Shown here one piece after another: positions 18,001 through 25,078 of a stretch of DNA of 64,000 bases. Origin of the DNA: an uncultured Clostridia bacterium. GTDB taxonomy: Bacteria > Bacillota > Clostridia > Christensenellales > CAG-138. The position numbers and the translations under genes were made by a program. Position 1 is the stretch's first letter, and every line of letters starts with the position of its first letter. Under the pieces are notes generated by a model. It saw only the letters and a program-made list of their open reading frames with translations. It did not search any database and was not told where the DNA came from. The stretch is taken from contig CAMKES010000001.1 of NCBI GenBank assembly GCA_946411635.1, positions 357,656 to 421,655 on the forward strand, in the 5' to 3' direction.

Positions 18001-19296
18001 ACCGTGCTCGCCGTCAGAGCAGTTATCAACGAACGAAATCAGTTTGCCGTTATACTCGATCACAACGGACGGATACGCGAAGTTTTCCATGGAAGCAACG
18101 GAGACGTTGCCGGTGTAGGAGGACGGCGTACCGAGAATGCCGTAATCGGTGAAGTCAGACAGGACGTAACCATTGCCGGCGAAGTTGATCGGATTGAACG
18201 CCATGGAATACTCGTTTCCCGCCGAGCAGCAGTTGATAATGCCGGCCTGATCGAGTTTCTTATAGATGTTGCCGTACAGTTCGTCTTCCACGTACGGATC
18301 GTAAACGAATCCGGCCGGAGAACCGAGAGACATATTGCAGGCATCAACGCCGAGCAGGAACGCATCTTCGAGTGCTGCAATGTAGATACCGGAGTTCGTG
18401 CCGCCCGTCGTATCGGAGAAGATCTTCATGAAGCAGATCTGCGCAGCGGGAGCAGCGCCGGAGAACTTGACCGCGCCGTCCGCATCCATTGCGAAGCCGG
18501 CGATGGTGCCGGATACGTGCGAGCCGTGACCGCGATAGTCGGTTACGTCATCGTCTCCGTCATAGTAGTCGTATGCGTACGGGACCTTCGCGCTTACGTA
18601 GATGCCGGGTGCGACGGTCTCGACGGATTCGACGTATTCCTGCGTGAATGCGGGATCCGTAATCAGACCGTAATCCTGGAACGCTTCATGCGTCAGATTG
18701 AGGCCGGTATCGAGAACCGCAACGACCATGCCTTCGCCCTTATACAGAATTCCCTGCATAATAGCGGCGCCGGTCATCTCGTTTGCATTCAGCTGATTCG
18801 GCTCCTGCACTTCGGGCGCGTTGTAGGAATTGGCAAGATATACGCGTTTTACGCCATCCATCTTTTCGAGGGAGGCAACGTTCTTGTACGCCGTGGTGAT
18901 CATCATACCGTTGATCAGAGCGGTGTAATCGTATCCGCGCTTTGCTTCAAACGATAAAGATTTGAAGAAGGTATCGTGTGCATCGGACATGCGCGCCTGG
19001 ACGGCGTCAGCCTTCTTTGCACGAATTTCTTCAGCCGTGTAGAGATCGCTCAAAGCGGGATCATCAAACACAACGATCACAGGAACTGCAGTTTCCGGAT
19101 CGATGGCCTTGACTTTGGTGTCAAGCGGCTTGAGTTCTTTACCGTTCTTTGCAACGGTCTTGCCTCTGTCTTCGATGGATTTGAGCCGTTCGATCTTTTC
19201 CGGAATCTTTTGATCATCTGCAAAAGACGCCGGAAGAATGCTCAGCACCATGACCAGGGCGAGAACGATCGCAAGTATGGTTCTTGCTTTTTTCAT
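15028..19296 (-). CDS. Secreted multidomain subtilisin-like protease (S8) with internal dockerin-like repeats
   Basis: 1422-residue exported protease. A signal peptide covers residues 1-27 (ending ASFADD), followed by an I9-like propeptide region. The S8 domain has catalytic Asp196 (AVLDTGLN), His257 (GHGSHVSG), oxyanion Asn361 and Ser590 (SGTSMASP). A PA domain is inserted at about 440-545, as in lactocepin/C5a-peptidase types. Two dockerin-type Ca-binding repeats (YGDANLDGKVTAADAAEIL and DVNQDGSVTAADAAFLL, about 797-858) lie internally rather than at the end. About 560 residues follow, including an Ig-like part and an OB-fold-like stretch near 1280-1370 (VPVQGVVTEVYNGVIYVQ). ATG 19296 has AGGAGG eight bases upstream. 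Likely role is extracellular protein digestion. Confidence 0.9.
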   Translation of the reverse strand: MKKARTILAIVLALVMVLSILPASFADDQKIPEKIERLKSIEDRGKTVAKNGKELKPLDTKVKAIDPETAVPVIVVFDDPALSDLYTAEEIRAKKADAVQARMSDAHDTFFKSLSFEAKRGYDYTALINGMMITTAYKNVASLEKMDGVKRVYLANSYNAPEVQEPNQLNANEMTGAAIMQGILYKGEGMVVAVLDTGLNLTHEAFQDYGLITDPAFTQEYVESVETVAPGIYVSAKVPYAYDYYDGDDDVTDYRGHGSHVSGTIAGFAMDADGAVKFSGAAPAAQICFMKIFSDTTGGTNSGIYIAALEDAFLLGVDACNMSLGSPAGFVYDPYVEDELYGNIYKKLDQAGIINCCSAGNEYSMAFNPINFAGNGYVLSDFTDYGILGTPSSYTGNVSVASMENFAYPSVVIEYNGKLISFVDNCSDGEHGWFQNFGGQTLELVDCGKGNPEEIPDDVAGKVALVVRGDLSFSEKNANVAAKGAIGMILYNNEDGRIGMLIDPYYVPAISITQADGLAILEGLEENNTVTVPEGLTEIENPNAWLMSDFSSWGCTPNLQLKPSITAPGGMIYSSVNGASDAYEVYSGTSMASPNACGSFLLLCQYIKDKYPQLSKAQRAELAEDLIESTAYMPYDADDYLYSPRKSGAGLISLGDAISSPVYVAEPIINLYDDPAKTGVFTIEYTLVNLTDSEQVYACMPVVLLDYPASGNYGTYNTLTSLELYEGDGITVEGDTEQVVPANGKFDGKITITLDESVISFLDTYFPNGGFVEGYLAFYSASSQNSGVVAPVNEGVYGDANLDGKVTAADAAEILRAVVELTELSEEAAFLADVNQDGSVTAADAAFLLRAIVGLEELPALVLEEEVEAPLAHATFMGYYGDWTQAPVLDKIWTNTEDYLFALGYLAVMYPDEFAEGAMPYNSFVEFQGNVGLNEVYGGKVQDGLYTYFGANPMTTISSNPNVVYDAYYDTALNYSPLHNAISNEDADSFYVVDWMYSTPMQLRNARHLIMTVSDAETGEIYYVDDTEYLGKAYIDDETGLWTARGSFYWDGVVTNEESELYGEYVPNGTICNVTYETMIDYPGAPLNTEYEFQLIVDNESPIITSVEIDEENKTATVGFVDNGSGVAYVDAYCYDAENNVIDLGYLIGADMETSEDEEDPTLYYTIDLSDVPEGTSFIVLDAMDYATNWPDYTLNLKTGIASMNQYSIGTVQYAVDKIRNDRTWLGTEVPVQGVVTEVYNGVIYVQEMMDNITLDDPGYGMAIELTDSEALADVKVGDVWLFSGELADYYGCPMLKNASLAALLYENEYIEEDSWDPGDELWYIPESIFDLNAILDDPARFVGSVYMLSDLKIIGITEIGDGTRTVSVTNGKACIDIVATYALEEANVGDGVVGAFILTYDLGTPQLRPLCDDSMFWVESY

Positions 19297-19321
19297 CCAT
19301 GTATCCTCCTTATCAATATTA

Positions 19322-19335
19322 GTACACAAGTGTAC
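19322..19335. promoter_or_regulatory. Operator-like palindrome in the subtilase leader
   Basis: GTACAC-AA-GTGTAC is a perfect 6+6 inverted repeat. It lies roughly 10-22 bases downstream of the predicted transcription start and just before the Shine-Dalgarno at 19305-19310. Position and symmetry suggest a repressor site; the regulator is unknown. Confidence 0.5.
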
Positions 19336-19350
19336 AATACATGCACTTAT

Positions 19351-19379
19351 ATTATATTATCTGCCGTCTTTCTTGTCAA
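19351..19379 (-). promoter_or_regulatory. Consensus sigma-A promoter of the subtilase gene
   Basis: On the minus strand TTGACA (19379-19374), 17-base spacer, TATAAT (19356-19351): both boxes are perfect. It overlaps the last codons of the upstream membrane-protein gene. Such a strong core promoter makes repression at the adjacent palindrome plausible. Confidence 0.9.
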
Positions 19380-20067
19380 GGAATTCGAGAAAAAACTTCC
19401 CTCTCCCAGCACCGCCGAAAAGTCCGATTACGCCTGCAAAAAACAGACTCAGCGCCGCAATCAGCCGATAATATATTTTGTATGTTGAGAAAACGGAAAG
19501 GAGAAAAACCACACCGGCAAAAAGAAGATATTTCCGATCGGAACGAACGGTCCCGCGCACGTCGTCACGCAGCGACCGCCGATACGTCTTCTCCTTCTCC
19601 CCTTTTGCGATCAGATCCCGCACATTCAGAAAACGGATCTCTCTGCCCGAGGCGCTTGCGATCTCCTGCATCGCGCTCGTCGTCTCCGTCGTTAGGATCG
19701 TGCCCGAGCCGCAGCGGATCGCTTCGATCACGTCCGACTCGTCGGGGTGCAGTTTTCTGATGAAATAGACGTCCGATTCGCCCGTGAGCGTTTCGATTTC
19801 CTCGTCCGGTATCAGAAGCAGTTTCAGGATCCGTTCTTTCTTTTTCCGCAAGGCCTTCTTTCTCTCCTCCGTTTTCTTTCTGCAAATCAAACGAATACAA
19901 TACCCGAACAGAACGACCGCCGGATACAGGACGAACAGAACGCGGAGTTTTCGGCCGAACAGCCCGGTCAGGAAGATCAGACCGGCGATCAGCGCGGCAA
20001 AAACCGCCATGTCGGCACAATGCAGAATGGTTTGCGCAGCGCTTCGGATTTTTCGAACCGGAATCAT
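19357..20067 (-). CDS. Unrecognised membrane protein with a cytoplasmic central domain
   Basis: 236 residues. Two hydrophobic helices (about 19-38 and 42-62), a strongly basic stretch (RKKTEERKKALRKKKER), a soluble middle of about 100 residues and two more helices (about 180-197 and 199-218) are visible. The middle contains GSGTILTTETTSAMQEIA and REIRFLNVRDLIA, a pattern loosely like the second half of Mrr-type nuclease-fold domains; that resemblance is weak and the catalytic part is not recognisable. No Shine-Dalgarno precedes the ATG at 20067. It is divergent from the NadD fusion, and its 3' end carries the subtilase promoter. Function unknown. Confidence 0.6.
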   Translation of the reverse strand: MIPVRKIRSAAQTILHCADMAVFAALIAGLIFLTGLFGRKLRVLFVLYPAVVLFGYCIRLICRKKTEERKKALRKKKERILKLLLIPDEEIETLTGESDVYFIRKLHPDESDVIEAIRCGSGTILTTETTSAMQEIASASGREIRFLNVRDLIAKGEKEKTYRRSLRDDVRGTVRSDRKYLLFAGVVFLLSVFSTYKIYYRLIAALSLFFAGVIGLFGGAGRGKFFLEFLDKKDGR

Positions 20068-20077
20068 AAAATGAGTG

Positions 20078-20107
20078 TTGCCAAACGAATACGGTTTATT
20101 CTATAAT
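20078..20107 (+). promoter_or_regulatory. Sigma-A promoter predicting a leaderless mRNA for the NadD fusion
   Basis: TTGCCA at 20078-20083, 18-base spacer, TATAAT at 20102-20107. The ATG at 20114 begins after only six bases (CTGAAT), so the predicted transcription start coincides with the start codon. There is no Shine-Dalgarno upstream. Confidence 0.8.
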
Positions 20108-20113
20108 CTGAAT

Positions 20114-21607
20114 ATGGAAAAGAAGAAGATCGCCGTATTTGGCGGAACGTTTCATCCCATTCATAACGGACATCTCGCACTTGCAAAGCATGCTGCCGAC
20201 GCGCTGCACATCGACGAGGTATTATTCGTCATAGACAGGATCCCTCCGCACAAGGAGCTCGCCGAAGGCGCAACCGACGCCGAGCGGCTTGACATCCTTC
20301 GCCTTTCCGTTCAGGTCGACCCCAGATTCCGGGCGGAAACCATGGAACTGGAGCGGGAGGGCAAAAGCTATACGGTCGATACGCTGCGCGAACTGGCCGA
20401 ACGCGAGCAAGGCGCAGAACTGTTCTTTTTCATGGGGTCGGACATGCTCAAATCCTTTCATACGTGGCGCATGCCCGAACAGATCGCAAAGCTTGCAACG
20501 CTTGTCTGCACGATCCGTACGGGACAAAGCGGCGGCGAACAGGACGCGGCGGAAACGATCCGTCAGACGTACGGCGCAAACGTGATCCTTCTCGACGAAG
20601 TCTCTCCCCTGTCCTCCACGCTGGTCCGGGAACGGATCTATCGTGCAGAACCGATCACCGGGCTGGTCCCCGATGCAGCGGCGCACTACATTTACAGTCA
20701 CGGATGCTATATGCCGCCGGAAATCAGATCCTGCTACGAGAGACTTCGTTCAGAGTTAAAACCGTCGCGGATGGAACATACCGCCTACGTTGTCGAGACC
20801 GCGATCGGACTCGCGGCAAGATTCGGCGTCGATCCCGTCAAGGCACGGATCGCATCCCTGCTTCACGACTGTGCGAAAAGCTTTCCGGATGAAAAACTGC
20901 TGCCCTACGCCGATACGGTTCCTCCGGTTCTTCCGATCCTGCACGCTGCGGCAGGCGCGGCGTACGCACGAACCGCATACGGCATCGATGACCCGGACGT
21001 CCTGAACGCAATCCGGCTGCATACGACCGGCGATTCCGGCATGACGGCACTCGACAAGGTTGTATATCTTGCCGACATGACCGAGCAGTCAAGATCTTAC
21101 GAAGGCGTCAAGGAAATCCGGCGTGCGGATACGCTGGATGAAATGATGCGGCTTGCTTTATTGAGAAGCATCTGTTATATTAAAGAAAAAGGCGGCGACG
21201 TGCATCCGGCAACGCTGCGCGCGCTGAATGATCTCGGAGGTAAAATGGAGCGATACGGCGAAAAGGAAACGTTGCAGATCTGCGAAATCCTGTACGACAA
21301 AAAAGCAAACGACATTCTTGCCCTTCACATCGGCGATAAAACGATCATTGCCGATTGGTTTGTGATCGCGAGCGGAACGTCCGTTACGCATGTCCGCGCT
21401 CTCTGCGACGAACTGGAAGAGAAAGCCGCGGATCTCGGACTTGAGATCAAGCGGAAAGAAGGATACGAGGACGCTCGCTGGATCGTGCTCGATTTCGGGT
21501 TTACCCTCGTGCATATCTTCCACCCCGAAGAACGCGCCTATTACAACATCGAAAGGCTTTGGGAAGGCGACGACAATATGATTCGCTATCCCATTTCCGA
21601 TAAATAA
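20114..21607 (+). CDS. nadD: Triple fusion: NadD - YqeK (HD hydrolase) - RsfS
   Basis: 497-residue single polypeptide joining three proteins usually encoded by adjacent genes. Residues 1-199 are nicotinate-nucleotide adenylyltransferase ([11 protein letters not shown] at 10-20, LSSTLVRER near 166-174), which makes deamido-NAD. Residues about 203-375 are YqeK, an HD-domain diadenosine tetraphosphate hydrolase (MEHT with His222, SLLHDCAK with His251-Asp252, [11 protein letters not shown] near 314). Residues about 385-490 are RsfS, which silences ribosomes by binding uL14 ([41 protein letters not shown] split over 456-477). No internal stop or frameshift is seen. Translation from upstream in-frame codons is unlikely because these overlap the promoter. 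deoC follows after 14 bases. Confidence 0.93.
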   Translation: MEKKKIAVFGGTFHPIHNGHLALAKHAADALHIDEVLFVIDRIPPHKELAEGATDAERLDILRLSVQVDPRFRAETMELEREGKSYTVDTLRELAEREQGAELFFFMGSDMLKSFHTWRMPEQIAKLATLVCTIRTGQSGGEQDAAETIRQTYGANVILLDEVSPLSSTLVRERIYRAEPITGLVPDAAAHYIYSHGCYMPPEIRSCYERLRSELKPSRMEHTAYVVETAIGLAARFGVDPVKARIASLLHDCAKSFPDEKLLPYADTVPPVLPILHAAAGAAYARTAYGIDDPDVLNAIRLHTTGDSGMTALDKVVYLADMTEQSRSYEGVKEIRRADTLDEMMRLALLRSICYIKEKGGDVHPATLRALNDLGGKMERYGEKETLQICEILYDKKANDILALHIGDKTIIADWFVIASGTSVTHVRALCDELEEKAADLGLEIKRKEGYEDARWIVLDFGFTLVHIFHPEERAYYNIERLWEGDDNMIRYPISDK

Positions 21608-21621
21608 ACGGAGGTATCATT

Positions 21622-22266
21622 ATGGATCTTGCAAAGTATATCGACCACACGCTTTTAAAGCCCGAATCCACGCGTGAAGATATCCGCCGCATCTGCGCGG
21701 AAGCAAAGCAGTACAACACGGCGAGCGTCTGTGTGAATCCGTTCTGGATCGGATTTGTAGCCGAGCAGCTCAAGGGCACCGACGTTACCCCCTGCTGCGT
21801 TATCGGCTTCCCTCTGGGCGCAACGCCTGCCGAAGTAAAGGCGTACGAAACGAGCGTAGCCGTTCGCGACGGCGCAAAAGAAGTCGATATGGTCATCAAT
21901 GTCGGCGCGCTTCGCGGCGCGGAGTTCGAGACGGTCTATGAAGATATCAAGGCCGTTGTCGACGCTGCGAAGGGAAAAGCAAAAGTCAAGGTCATCATTG
22001 AGACCTGCCTGCTGACCGATGAACAAAAAGTCATCGCCTGCAAACTCGCAAAGCAGGCGGGCGCAGACTTCGTAAAGACCAGCACGGGCTTCTCCACGGG
22101 CGGCGCGACCGTCGAAGACGTACGTCTGATGCGCGAAACGGTCGGTCCCGAGATGGGCGTAAAGGCCAGCGGCGGCGTGCGCACGAAAGCGGATGCCGAG
22201 GCAATGATCGCAGCGGGCGCAAGCCGGATCGGCGCAAGCTCTTCCAAAAAGATCATCGAAGGATAA
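21622..22266 (+). CDS. deoC: Deoxyribose-phosphate aldolase
   Basis: 214-residue class I aldolase that splits 2-deoxyribose 5-phosphate to acetaldehyde and glyceraldehyde 3-phosphate in deoxynucleoside salvage. The N-terminal IDHTLLKP, the Schiff-base lysine in [11 protein letters not shown] near residue 151 and the second lysine in GVKASGGVR near residue 179 are intact. GGAGG precedes the ATG. It probably shares the transcript of the NadD fusion and ends at a terminator. Confidence 0.95.
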   Translation: MDLAKYIDHTLLKPESTREDIRRICAEAKQYNTASVCVNPFWIGFVAEQLKGTDVTPCCVIGFPLGATPAEVKAYETSVAVRDGAKEVDMVINVGALRGAEFETVYEDIKAVVDAAKGKAKVKVIIETCLLTDEQKVIACKLAKQAGADFVKTSTGFSTGGATVEDVRLMRETVGPEMGVKASGGVRTKADAEAMIAAGASRIGASSSKKIIEG

Positions 22267-22274
22267 TTGAAATC

Positions 22275-22312
22275 AAAAAACAGCCGTCGGAAAACTCCGG
22301 CGGCTGTTTTGC
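22275..22312. terminator. Bidirectional terminator between deoC and the trypsin-like gene
   Basis: Arms AAAACAGCCGTCGGA (22277-22291) and TCCGGCGGCTGTTTT (22296-22310), with U-rich ends on both strands. Confidence 0.88.
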
Positions 22313-22319
22313 ATTTGCT

Positions 22320-23186
22320 TTACGCTTCGTAGAACGTAACATTCTGCGCGTGCAGGAAGTCCTTGATCACATCGAGATGCGTGTGAACGGCGAGATGCAG
22401 CGCGCCGTGATCGACAAACGATTCATGGTTCGGCGTTTCCATTTTGATATCCGCGCCGAGCAGCATCACACCGATCCCGCTTTGCATCCCGACGACCCGA
22501 CCCTGCACGTCAAACAGAGGCGAACCGTTTAATCCGGCCGGTCCGGCGTTGGTCGTTTCGATCGCAAAAGCGCGTTCTCCGTCGGAAATGAAGCGGGTAA
22601 CCGTTCCGTCAAGCGCAAAGAGCGACGACGTGTTTTTTCCGGTATCGGTAAACTCGATCTCGTCGGCTTGTTCGTTCAGGCGGAAGTTTCTGAACTCGGG
22701 AAGCGAAAAGCCGAGTCTGCAAAGCGTTTCTCCCTGTTTCGGCGGTTCCGCGGCAAACGTGACGTGATCGTGATACAGATACCCGCGCTCCGCTACGAAA
22801 TGCAGGATCGCAAGATCGTATTTGGGGTGCGGAATGCATTCGATCTTCATTTTTCCTGCGCCGCATCCCATAAAAGCGTACCGGATCTGGATAATACTGT
22901 CTTTCGTCAGCTTCATATCGTTTTCAAGGCGTTTCAGCGTAAAACGATAGCTTTCGTCACGGGACAGATTTGACCGCTTTTCAAGATATGTACGGTACAT
23001 CTGATCCGTATTGGACGCCGCTTTGATGATATTCGCGATCCGCTTTGAAGTAACGGCATATCCGTTCTCGTTTACGAAAAACAGCGTCGCGATATCCGGA
23101 AGGATCGCATTATCGGAAAACCGTCTGCGGATCACATGCATCGGGCGAACCGCGCCCGAAATCGACGCCGCCGCATTTTTAAACAT
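22320..23186 (-). CDS. Trypsin-like (S1) fold protein with degenerate catalytic triad
   Basis: 288 residues. The C-terminal half resembles S1C/HtrA-like proteases: GYAVTSKRIA near residue 42 is where GY-x-x-T-x-x-H-V normally sits, PKYDLAILHF near 121 carries the Asp, and GLNGSPLFDVQGRVVGMQSG near 218 matches the Ser loop. The His position reads Arg49 and the Ser position Asn220, so only Asp124 of the triad remains. No signal peptide or membrane segment is visible. It overlaps the metallophosphoesterase gene by eight bases. It may be a binding or scaffold protein rather than a protease; the fold assignment is by motif only. Confidence 0.65.
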   Translation of the reverse strand: MFKNAAASISGAVRPMHVIRRRFSDNAILPDIATLFFVNENGYAVTSKRIANIIKAASNTDQMYRTYLEKRSNLSRDESYRFTLKRLENDMKLTKDSIIQIRYAFMGCGAGKMKIECIPHPKYDLAILHFVAERGYLYHDHVTFAAEPPKQGETLCRLGFSLPEFRNFRLNEQADEIEFTDTGKNTSSLFALDGTVTRFISDGERAFAIETTNAGPAGLNGSPLFDVQGRVVGMQSGIGVMLLGADIKMETPNHESFVDHGALHLAVHTHLDVIKDFLHAQNVTFYEA

Positions 23187-23982
23187 ACTCTTTCCCCTTT
23201 CGCTTTTCGGCCGGTTCGAACGAGATCACGCACAGCTCCGGCGTATTGAAGATCCGCGGAACCGGAATCGTGTTTCCGAGTCCGCGTGAGACGAACATCA
23301 GGGATTTGCCGGTTCGGTAAATGCCCTCGGAATAACGCGGGAAAAATCCCTGCTGCGGCGCGTAGAGGCCGCAGCGCCGGATCCGGATCTGCCCGCCGTG
23401 GGCGTGACCCGAAAGGATCACGTCCGCACCGGTTCCCGCATAGATTGGAAACAGTTCCGGACGATGCGCCATGACGACGTTCAGCGAGTGTTCGCCGAGC
23501 ATCGCGGACAGGTTCTCCGGCGAGGCATACTGCCGCAAACCGATCAGTCGATACTCCGGAAGATCGATGAACTCATCGCGCAGTACAATAACGCCCATTT
23601 TGCGGATCGAATCGATGTATTCCTCCCCCGTTTCCGTCAACGCGCATTCATGATTGCCTTCCGCAAAGTATACCGGACAGATCTTTACGGCTTCCCGAAC
23701 GAAAGCAAAACTGTTTTTGCAGGCTTTCTTTCGTTTCCGATTGAACAGATCGCCCGTTACAAGAATGGAATCCGGCTTTGCTTCCGTGATTTCCCGGATC
23801 AGGCGTTCCTGATTTTGTCCAAACGACACGTTATGCAGGTCGCTGACCTGAACGACGGTAAACCCATGATTCACTTTTTCATGCGCGATCACCGTGTGCG
23901 TGACGTGAATGCGTTTGTTTTCCAGAAAAAACGCAGCGGTCAGGATCAGCACGATCGCAGCTGCGATCAGAATATAAATCAT
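23179..23982 (-). CDS. Membrane-anchored metallophosphoesterase (YkuE/YaeI type)
   Basis: 267-residue calcineurin-like phosphoesterase with an N-terminal membrane anchor (residues 1-19). Metal-binding motifs are VQVSDLHN near 45, LVTGDLFNR near 77, EGNHECAL near 108, HRPELFP near 180 and SGHAHGGQIR near 195, all in family order. The start is the ATG at 23982, which overlaps the stop of the upstream GNAT gene as ATGA. Relatives act on lipid-linked phosphates or unknown phosphoesters; the substrate cannot be told here. Confidence 0.88.
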   Translation of the reverse strand: MIYILIAAAIVLILTAAFFLENKRIHVTHTVIAHEKVNHGFTVVQVSDLHNVSFGQNQERLIREITEAKPDSILVTGDLFNRKRKKACKNSFAFVREAVKICPVYFAEGNHECALTETGEEYIDSIRKMGVIVLRDEFIDLPEYRLIGLRQYASPENLSAMLGEHSLNVVMAHRPELFPIYAGTGADVILSGHAHGGQIRIRRCGLYAPQQGFFPRYSEGIYRTGKSLMFVSRGLGNTIPVPRIFNTPELCVISFEPAEKRKGKEYV

Positions 23983-24746
23983 TGTCCTCCGCGCTCCGTG
24001 AGTTTTGCGAGCACTTTGTCGTAATGAAAATGCGGTACGGTACAGTTGCTGCAATCCTTGATACCGTTGGGCAGATACGTCGGATTCCCTCCGCAGTCTT
24101 CGAGCCGATACAGCGGACAGTAGCAAAACAGGCAGTTGAAGTGCTCCGGATCGTTCGTTTTATGACAGGGAAAATACTCGCAGACACGATTCTGCACGAA
24201 ACTGCAGAAGCGGGTTTCGGACAATCCTTTTTCCCATTCTTCGCGCGTAACCGAATACGCGCAATCATCCGAGAGCGCTCCGTCGACCCTGCGCGTACGG
24301 CGCCGCAGCGTTCCGTCGTACCGGAAACCGCATTTTTGAATAACGCGGCCGGAGCGTTTGTTGTCCGCGTTCCGGAAGACCGTGATCGCGACGAGACGGA
24401 GTTCTTCAAATCCGAAATCGATCACCGCTTTTGCCGCTTCGGTCATCAGCCCCATATCCCAGAAATCGGGATGCAGCACATAACCGAGCTCTCGGACCGT
24501 ATCCACGCGCGTCGTGTGAAGACCGATCCCGCCGATGATGCGTCCGTCCGGCTTCAGCGTGACCGCCCAGGTCTCGTTCTCTTCGATCGCGGATCGCAGG
24601 TATTCGATCGAATCCGCCACAGTCTCATGCGGCTTCCATCCCGCGGCCGGTCCGACAAGCGGCGATTTTGCGTATTCAAACATCCCGGGCGCATCTTCCG
24701 TCGTCCAGGCGCGCAGGATCAGCCGCTCCGTTTCAATCGTTCTCAT
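23979..24746 (-). CDS. GNAT acetyltransferase fused to a cysteine-rich small domain
   Basis: 255 residues. Residues 1-165 form a RimJ/RimL-type GNAT domain (TERLILRAW at the N-terminus, ELGYVLHPDFWDMGLMTEAA near 87-105 around the acetyl-CoA site, FRNADNKRSGRVIQKCGF near 124-141). Residues 181-245 form a Cys-rich domain of the PF04071 type, with Cys at 181, 189, 194, 205, 208, 210, 218, 232 and 235 (CEYFPCHK, FNCLFCYCPLY, KDCSNCTVPH). That domain is probably metal-binding and usually stands alone or with cobamide genes. It is the first of three overlapping genes on the minus strand. The acetyl acceptor is unknown. Confidence 0.85.
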   Translation of the reverse strand: MRTIETERLILRAWTTEDAPGMFEYAKSPLVGPAAGWKPHETVADSIEYLRSAIEENETWAVTLKPDGRIIGGIGLHTTRVDTVRELGYVLHPDFWDMGLMTEAAKAVIDFGFEELRLVAITVFRNADNKRSGRVIQKCGFRYDGTLRRRTRRVDGALSDDCAYSVTREEWEKGLSETRFCSFVQNRVCEYFPCHKTNDPEHFNCLFCYCPLYRLEDCGGNPTYLPNGIKDCSNCTVPHFHYDKVLAKLTERGGQ

Positions 24747-24754
24747 AGACCGCC

Positions 24755-25066
24755 TCAGATCATTTTGCCGTTGATGGAGTTCGTGACGGCCCTTGACATT
24801 CGGAGTACGAGCTCGTGATGATCCGTCAGAAGATCATAAACCGCATCTTCGGAAAGAACGCCGCGCGGAAGATCTTCGGGCAGCTTTCCGGCTTCGCCGT
24901 CTTCGTAATCCTTCATCCAGAGCGTACTGCCGTAATAGTCGGAAAGCTTCTTCAGCGAAGAAAATGCCGCTTCATAGCGTTCAAGCGCCTCGCTCAATTC
25001 CCGAATCGCCTTTTCGGACTCGTTCAGGCACGCTTCCATCTTGTTGATCCGATCGATTTGTTTCAT
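24755..25066 (-). CDS. DUF4298 family protein
   Basis: 103-residue soluble helical protein. A coiled-coil-like first half (INKMEACLNESEKAIRELSE) and the LSDYYGSTLWMKDYEDGEAG and LPRGVLSEDAVYDLL segments match DUF4298, whose function is unknown. AAAGGAG precedes the ATG. It is followed nine bases later by the GNAT fusion gene. Confidence 0.82.
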   Translation of the reverse strand: MKQIDRINKMEACLNESEKAIRELSEALERYEAAFSSLKKLSDYYGSTLWMKDYEDGEAGKLPEDLPRGVLSEDAVYDLLTDHHELVLRMSRAVTNSINGKMI

Positions 25067-25078
25067 AATGATCTCCTT

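Noticed and set aside
16273..18957. 894-residue plus-strand frame opposite the subtilase
   Set aside because: Antisense shadow caused by biased third positions in the protease codons; residue composition is Arg/Val/His-heavy and no motif is present.
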